A stretch of 64,000 bases of DNA from Phaeovulum sp. (GTDB taxonomy: Bacteria > Pseudomonadota > Alphaproteobacteria > Rhodobacterales > Rhodobacteraceae). This document shows, piece after piece, positions 17,826 through 25,922 of the stretch. The position numbers and the translations under genes were made by a program. The first letter of the stretch is position 1. Every line of letters begins with the position of its first letter. The notes under the pieces are model-generated. The model worked only from the letters and a program-made list of their open reading frames with translations, searched no databases and had not been told where the DNA came from. The stretch lies in assembly GCF_030684035.1 (NCBI RefSeq), contig NZ_JAUXPI010000002.1, forward strand, positions 62,001-126,000. The letters run 5' to 3'.

Positions 17826-18578
17826 TCACTGCGCGGTATAGCCGCCGTCAACCAGATGGTAGGAGCCGGTGATGAAGCTCGCCTGATCCGAGAGCAGGAA
17901 CAGCACCAGCGCCGCGACCTCTTCCGAAGTGCCCAGACGTTTCAGCGCTTGCAGCGCGGCGATCCCTTCGAGCGCCTCGGGCGGCAGCACATCAAGCAGC
18001 GGCGTGCGGATGAAGCCGGGGCCAACGGCATTGACCCGGACCCCGGCACTGGCATGTTCAAGCGCCGCGTTCTTGGTCAGCCCGACGACCGCATGTTTGG
18101 CCGCGACATAGGCGGGGGCATTGGCAAAGCCCACCGTGCCAAAGATCGAGGCGATGTTGACGATCGCGCCGCCACCTGCCGCGATCAGATGCGGCATCGC
18201 GGCGCGCATGCCGAAAAAAACCCCGTCGAGGTTGACGCCCATCACCTGCCGCCAGCCATCAAGCGGGTACCCGCCCACCGGTGCGCTCGGCCCGCCGATA
18301 CCGGCGTTGTTGACCAAGAGTTGCAGCCTGCCAAAGCGCGCGACCGCCGCCGACATCATTTCGCTGACCGCACCCGCGCTGGCCACGTTGCAGGTGAATG
18401 CCGCCGCAGTGCCGCCCGCAGTGGCAATTTCAGCGACCACGCGATCAGCCGCCGCGCGGTCGATATCGGCCACCGCGACATTTGCCCCGGAAGCCGCCAG
18501 TTCGCGGGCGATTGCCGCGCCGATGCCTGCCCCTGCGCCGGTGACGAGTGCCACCTTGCCATCAAAACGAATATCCAT
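17826..18578 (-). CDS. SDR-family NAD(P)-dependent oxidoreductase
   Basis: A 250-residue classical short-chain dehydrogenase. The TGAGAGIG cofactor motif is at about residues 13-20, NNAGIGG near 90, the catalytic Ser in IVNIASIFG near 140 and YVAAK near 155. Asp in VAVADIDR at the end of beta-2 favours NAD(H). Highest resemblance is to 3-oxoacyl-ACP reductase/glucose dehydrogenase-like SDRs; substrate unknown. The start at 18578 follows AGGGGGC; an in-frame extension to 18608 is unnecessary. Confidence 0.88.
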   Translation of the reverse strand: MDIRFDGKVALVTGAGAGIGAAIARELAASGANVAVADIDRAAADRVVAEIATAGGTAAAFTCNVASAGAVSEMMSAAVARFGRLQLLVNNAGIGGPSAPVGGYPLDGWRQVMGVNLDGVFFGMRAAMPHLIAAGGGAIVNIASIFGTVGFANAPAYVAAKHAVVGLTKNAALEHASAGVRVNAVGPGFIRTPLLDVLPPEALEGIAALQALKRLGTSEEVAALVLFLLSDQASFITGSYHLVDGGYTAQ

Positions 18579-18647
18579 TTCGAGCCCCCTTCGCGTGAAT
18601 TGAACCACCTGGCCAGATATGGCGTCGCGGCGGCGCGGGAATAAGGC

Positions 18648-19868
18648 CTATTCCTCGCGCCCGCGCCCGAACAGGCGGCCGACGAGAAACGAAGTGCGCG
18701 GCATCCAGGTATAGGGCAGGCGGCGGCGCGGGCCGGGGCGCAGCGCCATGCGCCAGAGGCCGAAGACGACCAGCACGACATGCACCAGCGCAATGGCCCA
18801 GAACATCGAGGCGGGGCCGAAGCCCTCGATCAGCAGCGAGGCCAGCACCGGCGAGGCGATCGCCCCGATCGCGTAAAGGAACATCAGCGCGGCGGAAAGC
18901 TCGACCCGTTCGGACGAGGTGGCGTGGTCATGCGCATGGGCGGAGGAGATCGAATAGATCGGCAATGTGACAAAGCCGAAGAAACCGGCTGCGAGGTAGA
19001 TCGCCAGGCTGCCCGCCCCCGCCAGCGCCACGGTAAGCGCCGAGGCGAGCACCGAGGCCAGCGACAGGCCGATCAGCACCCAGCGGCGGTCGAAGCGGTC
19101 GGCGAGCCAGCCGACCGGAAGTTGCGCCATCCAGCCACCCAGCACATAGACCGCCAGAAACACCGCGATCTGGTCGAGCGTCAGCCCCACCTCGACGGCA
19201 TAGACCGGGCCGACAAAGCGGAAGGCGGCACCGGTGATGCCGGTGACCACCACCCCCGCCGCCGCCAGCGGCGAGCGCGCCCAGGCCATGGCGGGGCGCA
19301 GGCGCGGAGCCTCGGGGGTTTCCGGCTCGCGGGTGCGGGTCAGCGCCAGCGGCAGCAGCGCCGCGCAGCAGAGGATTGCCAGAAGGTTGTAGGAGGCATA
19401 GCTCGACGGGGTCAGCACCCCGATCATCAGCTGCGCGCCGAGCGAGGCGCCGACATCGACCACCCGGTAAACTCCGGTGGCGCGGCCACGGGTTTCGTTG
19501 GTGACGCTGGCCTGCAACCAGGCCTCGATGATGGTGTAGCAGCCCGCCACCGAAAGCCCGGTAAGCATGCGCATGGCCGACCAGGCGATCGGGTTCACCA
19601 GCATCATGTGCGCGGCGATGCCGATGGTGCCGAGCGCCGAAAACGCCGCGAAGGCGCGCGCATGGCCGACCGAGCCAAGCATCCGCGGTGCCCACCAGCA
19701 GCCGATGAAAAAGCCGATGAAATGCGCCGAGCCGAGCATGCCGACCTCGGCCTTGGAAAAGCCGAGGCCGAGGCCGGAGATGGCATCAAGCGGTGCCACC
19801 GCGCCCGAGCCGAGCTGGACGAAGATCACCGACAGAAACAGGGCAGCGAAAGAGATCAAGAGGCGCAT
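18648..19868 (-). CDS. MFS transporter (YcaD-like)
   Basis: A 406-residue major facilitator with 12 predicted helices. The N-terminal LGLGFSKAEVGMLGSAHFIGFFIGCWWAPRMLGSVGHAR and RGRATGVYRVVDVGASLGAQ blocks resemble the YcaD/UhpC-like group common in Rhodobacteraceae. The C-terminal end is basic (RPGPRRRLPYTWMPR...). The substrate is unknown. No operon partner: the SDR is 69 bp downstream and the decayed region lies upstream. Confidence 0.83.
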   Translation of the reverse strand: MRLLISFAALFLSVIFVQLGSGAVAPLDAISGLGLGFSKAEVGMLGSAHFIGFFIGCWWAPRMLGSVGHARAFAAFSALGTIGIAAHMMLVNPIAWSAMRMLTGLSVAGCYTIIEAWLQASVTNETRGRATGVYRVVDVGASLGAQLMIGVLTPSSYASYNLLAILCCAALLPLALTRTREPETPEAPRLRPAMAWARSPLAAAGVVVTGITGAAFRFVGPVYAVEVGLTLDQIAVFLAVYVLGGWMAQLPVGWLADRFDRRWVLIGLSLASVLASALTVALAGAGSLAIYLAAGFFGFVTLPIYSISSAHAHDHATSSERVELSAALMFLYAIGAIASPVLASLLIEGFGPASMFWAIALVHVVLVVFGLWRMALRPGPRRRLPYTWMPRTSFLVGRLFGRGREE

Positions 19869-19910
19869 GCGCGGCAGGCTAGCCGGGCAGGGCGGCGCGC
19901 GAAAGAGCGA

Positions 19911-20306
19911 TTACGCGGCGGCGCGCACCCGTGCTTTGGCCGGTGCGGCGATCATCCTGGCGCGCGGGCCAGAACGCCGGTCTGCCGCGCGACATGCCAG
20001 CACCCCGTCGCCCGCCCCGGCCCAGGCGGTGCGGTGCTTGAGGCCATCACCCCCGGCATCGACGAACATGCGCGACCGCGACTGCTCGGCAATGCGGATG
20101 CCGTGGTCGTCGAGGTCGAGGAGGATCGGGCGGGGGTTGGCTGGATTGCCTGACGGTTGTGGCGGGGCGGCGTCGGAACCGCGCGCGGGCACCGCCGCCG
20201 GTGCGCGAGCGGGGGAGACTGCTTTTCGCCTCGGAATGATCTGCCCCATCGCGCCCCCATGCCGGTTGCCTGCGCCGATGAAGGCCGATAGTGGCAGAGA
20301 AATCAT
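19911..20306 (-). pseudogene. remnant of RTX/calcium-binding repeat-type protein
   Basis: A 131-codon frame whose middle (PILLDLDDHGIRI...RMFVDAGGDGLKHRTAWAGAGDGVL) matches the module 'PLVLDLDGDGIE...FDADGDGLxxRTxWVGxxDGLL' seen in large secreted RTX/VCBS-type proteins. One Asp-Gly repeat has decayed to DDHG, and the sequence after GDGVL loses similarity (CRAADRRSG...). The N-terminal third is Pro/Ala/Arg-rich and unlike a signal peptide. It is read as a displaced and decaying fragment rather than a functional gene; a short genuine protein cannot be excluded. Confidence 0.4.
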
Positions 20307-20352
20307 GCGCGGGGGTCAATTTGGGGTGGCGCGTGGGTGCGGCAATTCAACC

Positions 20353-20400
20353 TTGAGTTCGGGCCTGAGTTCGGACCTGAGTTCAGGCCTGAGTTCAAGC
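20353..20400. repeat. 12-bp tandem repeat, four copies
   Basis: Four consecutive copies of CTGAGTTCGGGC-like units start at 20353, 20365, 20377 and 20389, each with one or two changes. A fifth, degenerate copy (CCGGGCTCTGGAC) follows. It lies between the RTX-type remnant and the imuA-like remnant and is in frame with no recognised gene. Confidence 0.75.
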
Positions 20401-20439
20401 CCGGGCTCTGGACTGGTCCGGGTTCGAGTTCGGGGTGGC

Positions 20440-20930
20440 TCAGCCCTCGGGTGCGGCTTGCGGGGTCAGATGTGCTGCGCCGTCACCGGGTTCGAGCAGC
20501 GATGCGGCGGCGGGGGCCATGCGGGCACGACGCTGTTCCCGCCATCTGCGCGCGGCCTTCGGCATGGACCATCTGCCAGCGGCTTTCGACCCCCGGCGCG
20601 CCGCCCGCCTCGGGGGGCAGGATGAGGTCGGCGGGGGCGCGCGGCTGCTGGCCTCGGCGGCGAGTTGCGGCCGCCGCATCGGGGGTTGGGCCGGGGGGGG
20701 GCGGCAAGCCCGGCCACCACCAGCGCCACGGCACCGCTGCGCAGCGCCTCGTCCATGCTCCAGCGCGCCGCGCCGGGGGCGGGGGGGAAGATCGGTCGGT
20801 CGGGGGGCGCAAAGCCCGCGCATGCCCCGAGGCTTGAGCGCGCCGCGATCCGGAGCGTCTGCCCGCTAGCCTGCCCACCTGCATCAGCGCCAGGGTGCGC
20901 CGCGCCGGGCAGCAAACTCCTGCGCGCGGT
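20440..20930 (-). pseudogene. frameshifted imuA-like (SOS mutagenesis, RecA-like) remnant
   Basis: Blocks typical of ImuA occur in order on the minus strand but in different frames: ARWSMDEALRSGAVALVVAGLAAPP (about 20769-20694), then MRRPQLAAEASSRAP (about 20679-20635), then LILPPEAGGAPGVESRWQM (about 20623-20570), then WREQRRARMAP. The first two shifts fall at G-runs (nine Gs at 20693-20701, five at 20633-20637). ImuA works with ImuB and DnaE2 in error-prone repair; neither partner is seen here. Either a true pseudogene or homopolymer errors in the assembly; the upstream boundary is uncertain. Confidence 0.5.
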
Positions 20931-21125
20931 CGCGCGCGAACGCGGCCCCCCGGACCAAGCCGCAGCTTCGGGGTGGGGGGGCGAGTGGGTATGGGGCAGG
21001 GCCAGAGCGTTCCGCAATCGCTCTCAATCGCGTCGGAGCCGTGCCGCCGGGCAGGCCGCTAAAGCTTCGGTGCGGCCCCCCCCTTGCCGCACCGCGCCGA
21101 AGCGATTAGCGATGAACAGGGCTGC

Positions 21126-21211
21126 GCGGGCGTGGCGGAATGGTAGACGCATGGGACTTAAAATCCCTCGGGCGAAAGCCCATGCCGGTTCGAGTCCGGC
21201 CGCCCGCACCA
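21126..21211 (+). tRNA. tRNA-Leu (anticodon UAA)
   Basis: The acceptor stem GCGGGCG (21126-21132) pairs with CGCCCGC (21201-21207), followed by discriminator A and an encoded CCA. The anticodon loop CTTAAAA contains TAA, and the class II variable arm is TCGGGCGAAAGCCCA. The T arm GCCGGTTCGAGTCCGGC is canonical. It decodes UUA (and UUG by wobble), rare codons in this GC-rich genome. Insertion-sequence debris lies directly downstream. Confidence 0.95.
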
Positions 21212-21349
21212 CCCCCGGCATGACGAGATGAGCCCCGGGCGCGGCGGGGACGGGCTCCGGGCGGGTGGAGGTTAGCCACGGCGCGACGGGGATGGAGCCT
21301 GGGCGGGCGGCGGTTGACCCCCATAGGCGCTAACTTAAGCCTTTGGCCA

Positions 21350-21445
21350 TTTGGCCTGCTGCCGGTTTCGTGGACAGCAGGTTAAGCTAGCATAGCGCGG
21401 GCCTCGAACCCATGGGGCTGAGGTAGCCCAGTTTCGAATGCCGCC
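21350..21445 (-). mobile_element. 3' remnant of an IS3-family element (element B)
   Basis: Reading the minus strand, codons for RHSKLGYLSPM, then after a one-base deletion FEARAMLA and TAA (stop at 21382-21384), are the usual C terminus of an IS3-type orfB integrase-core transposase. It is followed by CCTGCTGTCCACGAAACCGGCAGCAGG (21355-21381), which looks like the terminal inverted repeat region. Only the tail of the element remains, so it cannot transpose. Confidence 0.65.
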
Positions 21446-21570
21446 TGCTCGAGCCCATCGGAAACATCCCACCAGCCGAAGCAGAGGAGGCGTTTTATGC
21501 AAACCTGAACACACTCAATATGGTCGCGTAACACGGACTATTCGGTCTCCGGCAAAGCCGGGGCGGTTCA
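21433..21570 (+). mobile_element. 3' remnant of a second IS3-family element (element A)
   Basis: On the plus strand 21433-21531 encodes 32 residues ending RLLEPIGNIPPAEAEEAFYA...NMVA and TAA, the well-known C terminus of another IS3-type transposase group (normally preceded by WFNxRRLLEPIG). After the stop, CGGTCTCCGGCAAAGCCGGGGCGGTTCAG (about 21543-21571) resembles the element's right end. It meets element B tail to tail near 21433-21445. Confidence 0.7.
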
Positions 21571-21664
21571 GTTCAGAGCGCCGGGCGTGGCGGCGAAGGG
21601 CGATTGCGCCCTTGCCCATGCGCGCCACTGCGCATAGATCGCCGCAAGGCAAAAGGAAAAGTGA

Positions 21665-23455
21665 ATGGCACGCGGACCCCAGGCAGTTCTTGAAGACCGA
21701 CCCACGACGAAGAAGATTGGCGCGTTGCGTGCCCTGGTGCCGTTCGTGAAGCCCTATCGGGGGCAGGTTCTGGGGGCGCTGCTGGCGCTGGTGCTGACCG
21801 CCTCGATCAACCTGATCCTGCCCTTGGCGGTGCGCCGCGTGGTCGATGGCTTTCAGGCGGGCGCGGAACTGCTTGATGAATATTTTGCCGCCGCGCTTTT
21901 CATCATCGCATTGCTCGCGCTGGGCACCGGGCTGCGCTATTACCTTGTCACCCGGCTTGGCGAGCGGGTGGTGGCCGATATCCGCAAGGCGGTGTTCGAC
22001 CGCGTGCTGGGCATGTCGCCGGCGTTTTTCGAGCGGGTGATGACCGGCGAGGTGATCAGCCGGATCACCACCGACACGACACTGATCCTGTCGGTGATCG
22101 GCTCTTCGGTTTCGGTCGCGCTGCGCAATGTGCTGATCCTGTTCGGCGGCCTCGGCATGTTGCTTTTTACCTCGGGCAAGCTGACCGGGCTGGTTCTTCT
22201 GCTGGTGCCGGTGGTGATTGTGCCGATTGTCGTGCTGGGGCGCAAACTGCGCACGCTTGGGCGCGAGAATCAGGACTGGATCGCCAATTCGGCGGGCTCG
22301 GCCACCGAGGCGCTTTTGTCGGCGCAGACGGTGCAGGCCTTCACCCACGAGGCGCAGAGCCGTGCCGAGTTTGCCAGTGTCACCGAAAAATCCTTTGTCT
22401 CGGCGCGCCGCCGCATCGCCACCCGGGCGGTGATGACGGTGATCGTGATCTTCCTGATCTTCGCGGGCGTGGTGGGGGTGCTCTGGGTCGGGGCGCGCGA
22501 TGTGCGGCTGGGCGCGATGAGCGTGGGCGAACTGGTGCAATTCGTCATTTACGCGATCATGGTGGCGGGCGGGGTTGGGGCGCTTTCCGAGATCTGGGGC
22601 GAGGTGCAGCGGGCGGCGGGGGCGACCGAACGGCTGGCCGAGCTGCTATCGGCCGAAGACCCGGTGCGCGACCCGGCACGCCCCACCGTGCTGCCGCGCC
22701 CGGTGCGCGGCGAGATCGGCTTTGAGAATGTGACCTTTCACTACCCGTCGCGGCCCACCACTTCGGCGCTTGACGGGGTGACGATCAGCATTGCGCCGGG
22801 CGAGACCGTGGCGCTTGTCGGCCCCTCGGGGGCGGGCAAGACCACGATGATTCAGCTCATCCAGCGATTCTGGGACCCCGAGCACGGCAGGGTCACGCTT
22901 GACGGGCAGGATTTGCGCGATCTTACCCGCGCCGATTTCCGCCGCGCGATTGCGCTTGTGCCGCAGGATCCGGTGATCTTTGCCGCCACAGCACGCGAGA
23001 ATATCCGCTTTGGCCGACCCGATGCGAGTGATGCCGAGGTCGAAGTGGCGGCGCGGGCGGCGCATGCCCATGATTTCCTCATGGCACTGCCCGAGGGCTA
23101 CAACGCCTATGTGGGCGAGCGCGGGGTGATGCTTTCGGGTGGGCAAAAGCAGCGCATCGCCATTGCCCGGGCGATCTTGCGCGATGCGCCGGTGCTGCTT
23201 CTCGATGAGGCGACAAGCGCGCTCGACGCCGAAAGCGAAGGGCTGGTGCAGGCGGCGGTCGAGCGGCTTTCCTCCGGGCGCACCACCTTGATCGTGGCGC
23301 ATCGGCTTGCCACGGTGAAGCGCGCTGACCGGATCGTGGTCTTTGACAAGGGCCGGATTGTCGCGCAGGGCACCCACGAGGCGCTGGTCGCCGAGGATGG
23401 GCTTTATGCGCGCCTCGCAAGGTTGCAGTTCACCACCGGCACCACCACCGACTGA
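21665..23455 (+). CDS. ABC transporter, fused permease/ATPase (MsbA-related)
   Basis: A 596-residue half-transporter. Residues about 20-320 form the six-helix exporter membrane domain; residues about 345-590 form the nucleotide-binding domain with Walker A GPSGAGKTT, Q-loop VPQDPVIF, signature LSGGQKQR and Walker B VLLLDEATSALD, plus the H-loop IVAHRL. It fits the MsbA-related/LptA-like exporter group common in Rhodobacterales (lipid or drug export). A weak AAAGGAAAA site precedes the ATG. The acyl-CoA synthetase gene follows after 108 bp. Confidence 0.9.
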   Translation: MARGPQAVLEDRPTTKKIGALRALVPFVKPYRGQVLGALLALVLTASINLILPLAVRRVVDGFQAGAELLDEYFAAALFIIALLALGTGLRYYLVTRLGERVVADIRKAVFDRVLGMSPAFFERVMTGEVISRITTDTTLILSVIGSSVSVALRNVLILFGGLGMLLFTSGKLTGLVLLLVPVVIVPIVVLGRKLRTLGRENQDWIANSAGSATEALLSAQTVQAFTHEAQSRAEFASVTEKSFVSARRRIATRAVMTVIVIFLIFAGVVGVLWVGARDVRLGAMSVGELVQFVIYAIMVAGGVGALSEIWGEVQRAAGATERLAELLSAEDPVRDPARPTVLPRPVRGEIGFENVTFHYPSRPTTSALDGVTISIAPGETVALVGPSGAGKTTMIQLIQRFWDPEHGRVTLDGQDLRDLTRADFRRAIALVPQDPVIFAATARENIRFGRPDASDAEVEVAARAAHAHDFLMALPEGYNAYVGERGVMLSGGQKQRIAIARAILRDAPVLLLDEATSALDAESEGLVQAAVERLSSGRTTLIVAHRLATVKRADRIVVFDKGRIVAQGTHEALVAEDGLYARLARLQFTTGTTTD

Positions 23456-23563
23456 AGGGCATTGTGACGCGGCGTGCCGGGTGCCGCTTTTGCTTGCCGG
23501 ACGGCGAATTTCTGACCATTCTGCCCCAAAGGCCCGCGAGGAAGGGCCATGGGGAGGAAGCTG

Positions 23564-25456
23564 ATGTCGAGATTTGAGAGCGTCGCGAGCCGGGATGCGG
23601 TCGAACAGGAAATGGCCTGGGAAAAGCGACCGCGCGCGCCGACCATGTATCAGTTCATCGCCGATGTCGCGGCGCGGCACGGCAGCCGCCCGGCGACGTC
23701 GTTTCAACTGCTTTCGGGGGTGAAGGACAAGGCCGAAACGCTGACCTGGTCGCAGCTTCTGGCGCAGGTGACGCAGGCGGCCAACCTGTTCCGCAGCCTT
23801 GGCATTGGCGAAGGCGATACGGTTGCCTACCTTTTGCCCAATAGCAGCGAAACCGTGATTTCGCTGATTGCCGGTTCGATCGCGGGGATCGTGAACCCGA
23901 TCAACCCGCTTCTGGAACCCGAACAGATCTCGGCGATCCTGCGCGAGACCAAGGCCAAGGTTCTGGTGACGCTGAAGGCTTTCCCGAAAACCGACGTGGC
24001 GCAGAAGGCCGCCGAGGCAGTGCGGTTTGCGCCAAATGTGAAAACCGTGCTCGAGGTTGATCTGAACCGCTACCTCGGCCCGCCAAAAAGCTGGATCGTG
24101 CCGCTGGTGCGCCCGAAAAACCCGGTTTCACACAAGGCCGACGTGAAGAACTTCAACGCCGAATGTGCCCGCCAGCCCGCCGGGCAGCTGACCTTTGCCG
24201 ACAGCAAGAGCGACCGCGTTGCAGCCTATTTCCACACCGGCGGCACCACCGGCATGCCGAAAGTGGCGCAGCACAAGTATTCGGGGATGATCTACAACGG
24301 CTGGCTGGGGGCGCGGCTTCTGTTTGACGAAACCGATGTGCTGATCTGCCCGCTGCCGCTGTTCCACGTCTTCGCGGCCTATCCGGTCTTGATGTCGGCG
24401 ATTGCCTCGGGCGCGCATGTGGTGTTTCCGACGCCTGCGGGCTACCGCGGCGAAGGTGTGTTCGACAATTTCTGGAAGCTGATCGAGCGCTGGCAGGTGA
24501 CCTTTCTCATCACCGTGCCCACGGCGATTTCGGCGCTGATGCAGCGCCCGGTTAATGCCGATGTCTCGTCGCTGAAAACCGCGCTTTCGGGTTCTGCACC
24601 GCTGCCGGTCGAGCTTTACAACCGCTTTGAAAAGGCCACGGGGGTGCAGATATCGGAAGGCTACGGGCTGACCGAGGCCACCTGCCTCGTGTCGGTGAAC
24701 CCGGTTGACGGCAAGAAGAAGGTCGGCTCGGTGGGCATTCCGATGCCGCATACGCATGTGCGGATTCTGTTGCAGGAAAGCGACGGCACGTTCCGCGAAT
24801 GCGCGACTGACGAGGTCGGCGAGATCTGCATTGCCAACCCCGGCGTGTTCGAGGGTTCGACCTATACCGAGGTGGACAAGAACCATGGCCTGTTCGCCGA
24901 AAACCGGTTCCTGCGCACCGGCGACCTCGGGCGGCTTGATGCCGATGGCTATCTCTGGATCACCGGGCGCAAGAAAGACCTGATCATCCGCGGCGGCCAC
25001 AACATCGACCCGGCAGAGATTGAGGAGGCGATGATGTCGCATCCGGCGGTGGCCTTTGCCGGGGCGATCGGCCAGCCCGATGCCTTTGCCGGTGAACTGC
25101 CCTGCGTCTATGTGGAACTGGTGAAGGGTGCCGATGTCACCGAAGCCGAACTGATGGAGCACGCCCGCAGCCATATCCGCGAGCGCGCGGCGATACCGAA
25201 GCATGTCGAGGTGCTGGCGGAACTGCCAAAGACCGGGGTTGGCAAGATCTTCAAGCCCGACCTGCGCAAACGCGCCATTACCCGCGTGTACAACGAGGCG
25301 CTGGCGGCGGCGGGCTTTGCCGCCAATGTGGCGACGGTCACCGAAGACAAGAAACGCGGGCTGGTCGCGCATCTGCGCCGCCTTGGCGATGTCGACGATG
25401 CCGCACTTGCCGCCAAGATGGGCGAGTTCACCACGCCCTGGGACTGGGCGAAATAG
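23564..25456 (+). CDS. acyl-CoA synthetase (AMP-forming)
   Basis: A 630-residue ANL-superfamily ligase that activates a carboxylic acid to acyl-AMP and then acyl-CoA. Core motifs are the P-loop FHTGGTTGMPKVAQHKYSGM (near residue 222), GYGLTEATC (near 367) and RTGDLGRLDADGYLWITGRKKDLIIRGGHNIDPAEIE (near 452-488). The catalytic Lys fits KTGVGKIFKPDLRK near residue 565. The substrate is probably a fatty or other hydrophobic acid. The start at 23564 follows GGGGAGGAAG. Confidence 0.9.
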   Translation: MSRFESVASRDAVEQEMAWEKRPRAPTMYQFIADVAARHGSRPATSFQLLSGVKDKAETLTWSQLLAQVTQAANLFRSLGIGEGDTVAYLLPNSSETVISLIAGSIAGIVNPINPLLEPEQISAILRETKAKVLVTLKAFPKTDVAQKAAEAVRFAPNVKTVLEVDLNRYLGPPKSWIVPLVRPKNPVSHKADVKNFNAECARQPAGQLTFADSKSDRVAAYFHTGGTTGMPKVAQHKYSGMIYNGWLGARLLFDETDVLICPLPLFHVFAAYPVLMSAIASGAHVVFPTPAGYRGEGVFDNFWKLIERWQVTFLITVPTAISALMQRPVNADVSSLKTALSGSAPLPVELYNRFEKATGVQISEGYGLTEATCLVSVNPVDGKKKVGSVGIPMPHTHVRILLQESDGTFRECATDEVGEICIANPGVFEGSTYTEVDKNHGLFAENRFLRTGDLGRLDADGYLWITGRKKDLIIRGGHNIDPAEIEEAMMSHPAVAFAGAIGQPDAFAGELPCVYVELVKGADVTEAELMEHARSHIRERAAIPKHVEVLAELPKTGVGKIFKPDLRKRAITRVYNEALAAAGFAANVATVTEDKKRGLVAHLRRLGDVDDAALAAKMGEFTTPWDWAK

Positions 25457-25472
25457 GACCGCCAAACGAGAA

Positions 25473-25504
25473 CGGCCCGCGCCAACGCGCGGGCCGAAAG
25501 CTTT
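25473..25504. terminator. bidirectional intrinsic terminator
   Basis: A perfect 10-bp stem, CGGCCCGCGC (25473-25482) and GCGCGGGCCG (25487-25496), with CAAC loop. It sits between the convergent acyl-CoA synthetase and cold-shock genes; the plus-strand side continues AAAGCTTTT and the minus-strand side GTTCTCGTTT. Confidence 0.75.
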
Positions 25505-25525
25505 TGCGGTAACTGCCGAACTGCC

Positions 25526-25732
25526 TCAGAGCAGCCGCAGATCGCCCGCCGACGAGCGCCCGTCACGGCCCGATTGCAGCTCGTAGGCAACCTTCTGGTT
25601 GTCGTTGAGGCCCTTCAGCCCCGCACGTTCGACCGCCGAGATGTGCACGAACACATCCTTGCCGCCGTCGTCAGGCGCGATGAAGCCAAAACCTTTGGTG
25701 GTGTTGAACCATTTCACGGTGCCAGTGGCCAT
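25526..25732 (-). CDS. cspA: cold-shock protein (CspA family)
   Basis: A 68-residue single cold-shock domain that binds single-stranded nucleic acid. RNP1 (KGFGFI, residues 13-18) and RNP2 (VFVHI, residues 27-31) are intact. The start follows GGAGAGACGGGG. It is a paralogue of the gene at 60022-60228 (near-identical first 40 residues, diverged C-terminal third), so expression timing may differ. The 190-bp 5' gap towards thrS may hold its long untranslated leader. Confidence 0.93.
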   Translation of the reverse strand: MATGTVKWFNTTKGFGFIAPDDGGKDVFVHISAVERAGLKGLNDNQKVAYELQSGRDGRSSAGDLRLL

Positions 25733-25884
25733 CCCCGTCTCTCCATCATCAGTGTTCCCGGGGCGGAATGCACCGGGCCGTGCAGCCAGGTCTTTCGGGT
25801 CTTCCGGCTTGCCCTGATCGGGGAGGCGGTAGGAAAGGCAGCAGCAGCGCAGGCAAAAGCATGCCGCATCCGTGCCGAAAATCA

Positions 25885-25915
25885 ACAAAAAAACTGGCGG
25901 GCGCGGTGTCCCGCC
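25885..25915 (-). terminator. intrinsic terminator of thrS
   Basis: Minus-strand stem GGCGGG/CCCGCC (25910-25915 with 25896-25901) with an 8-nt loop is followed by AGTTTTTTTG, seven T in a row, 7 bp after the thrS stop. Confidence 0.8.
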
Positions 25916-25922
25916 GGTGGGG

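Noticed and set aside
20353-20400. CRISPR-like repeat array
   Set aside because: Units are 12 bp and directly adjacent with no spacers; no cas genes in the window.
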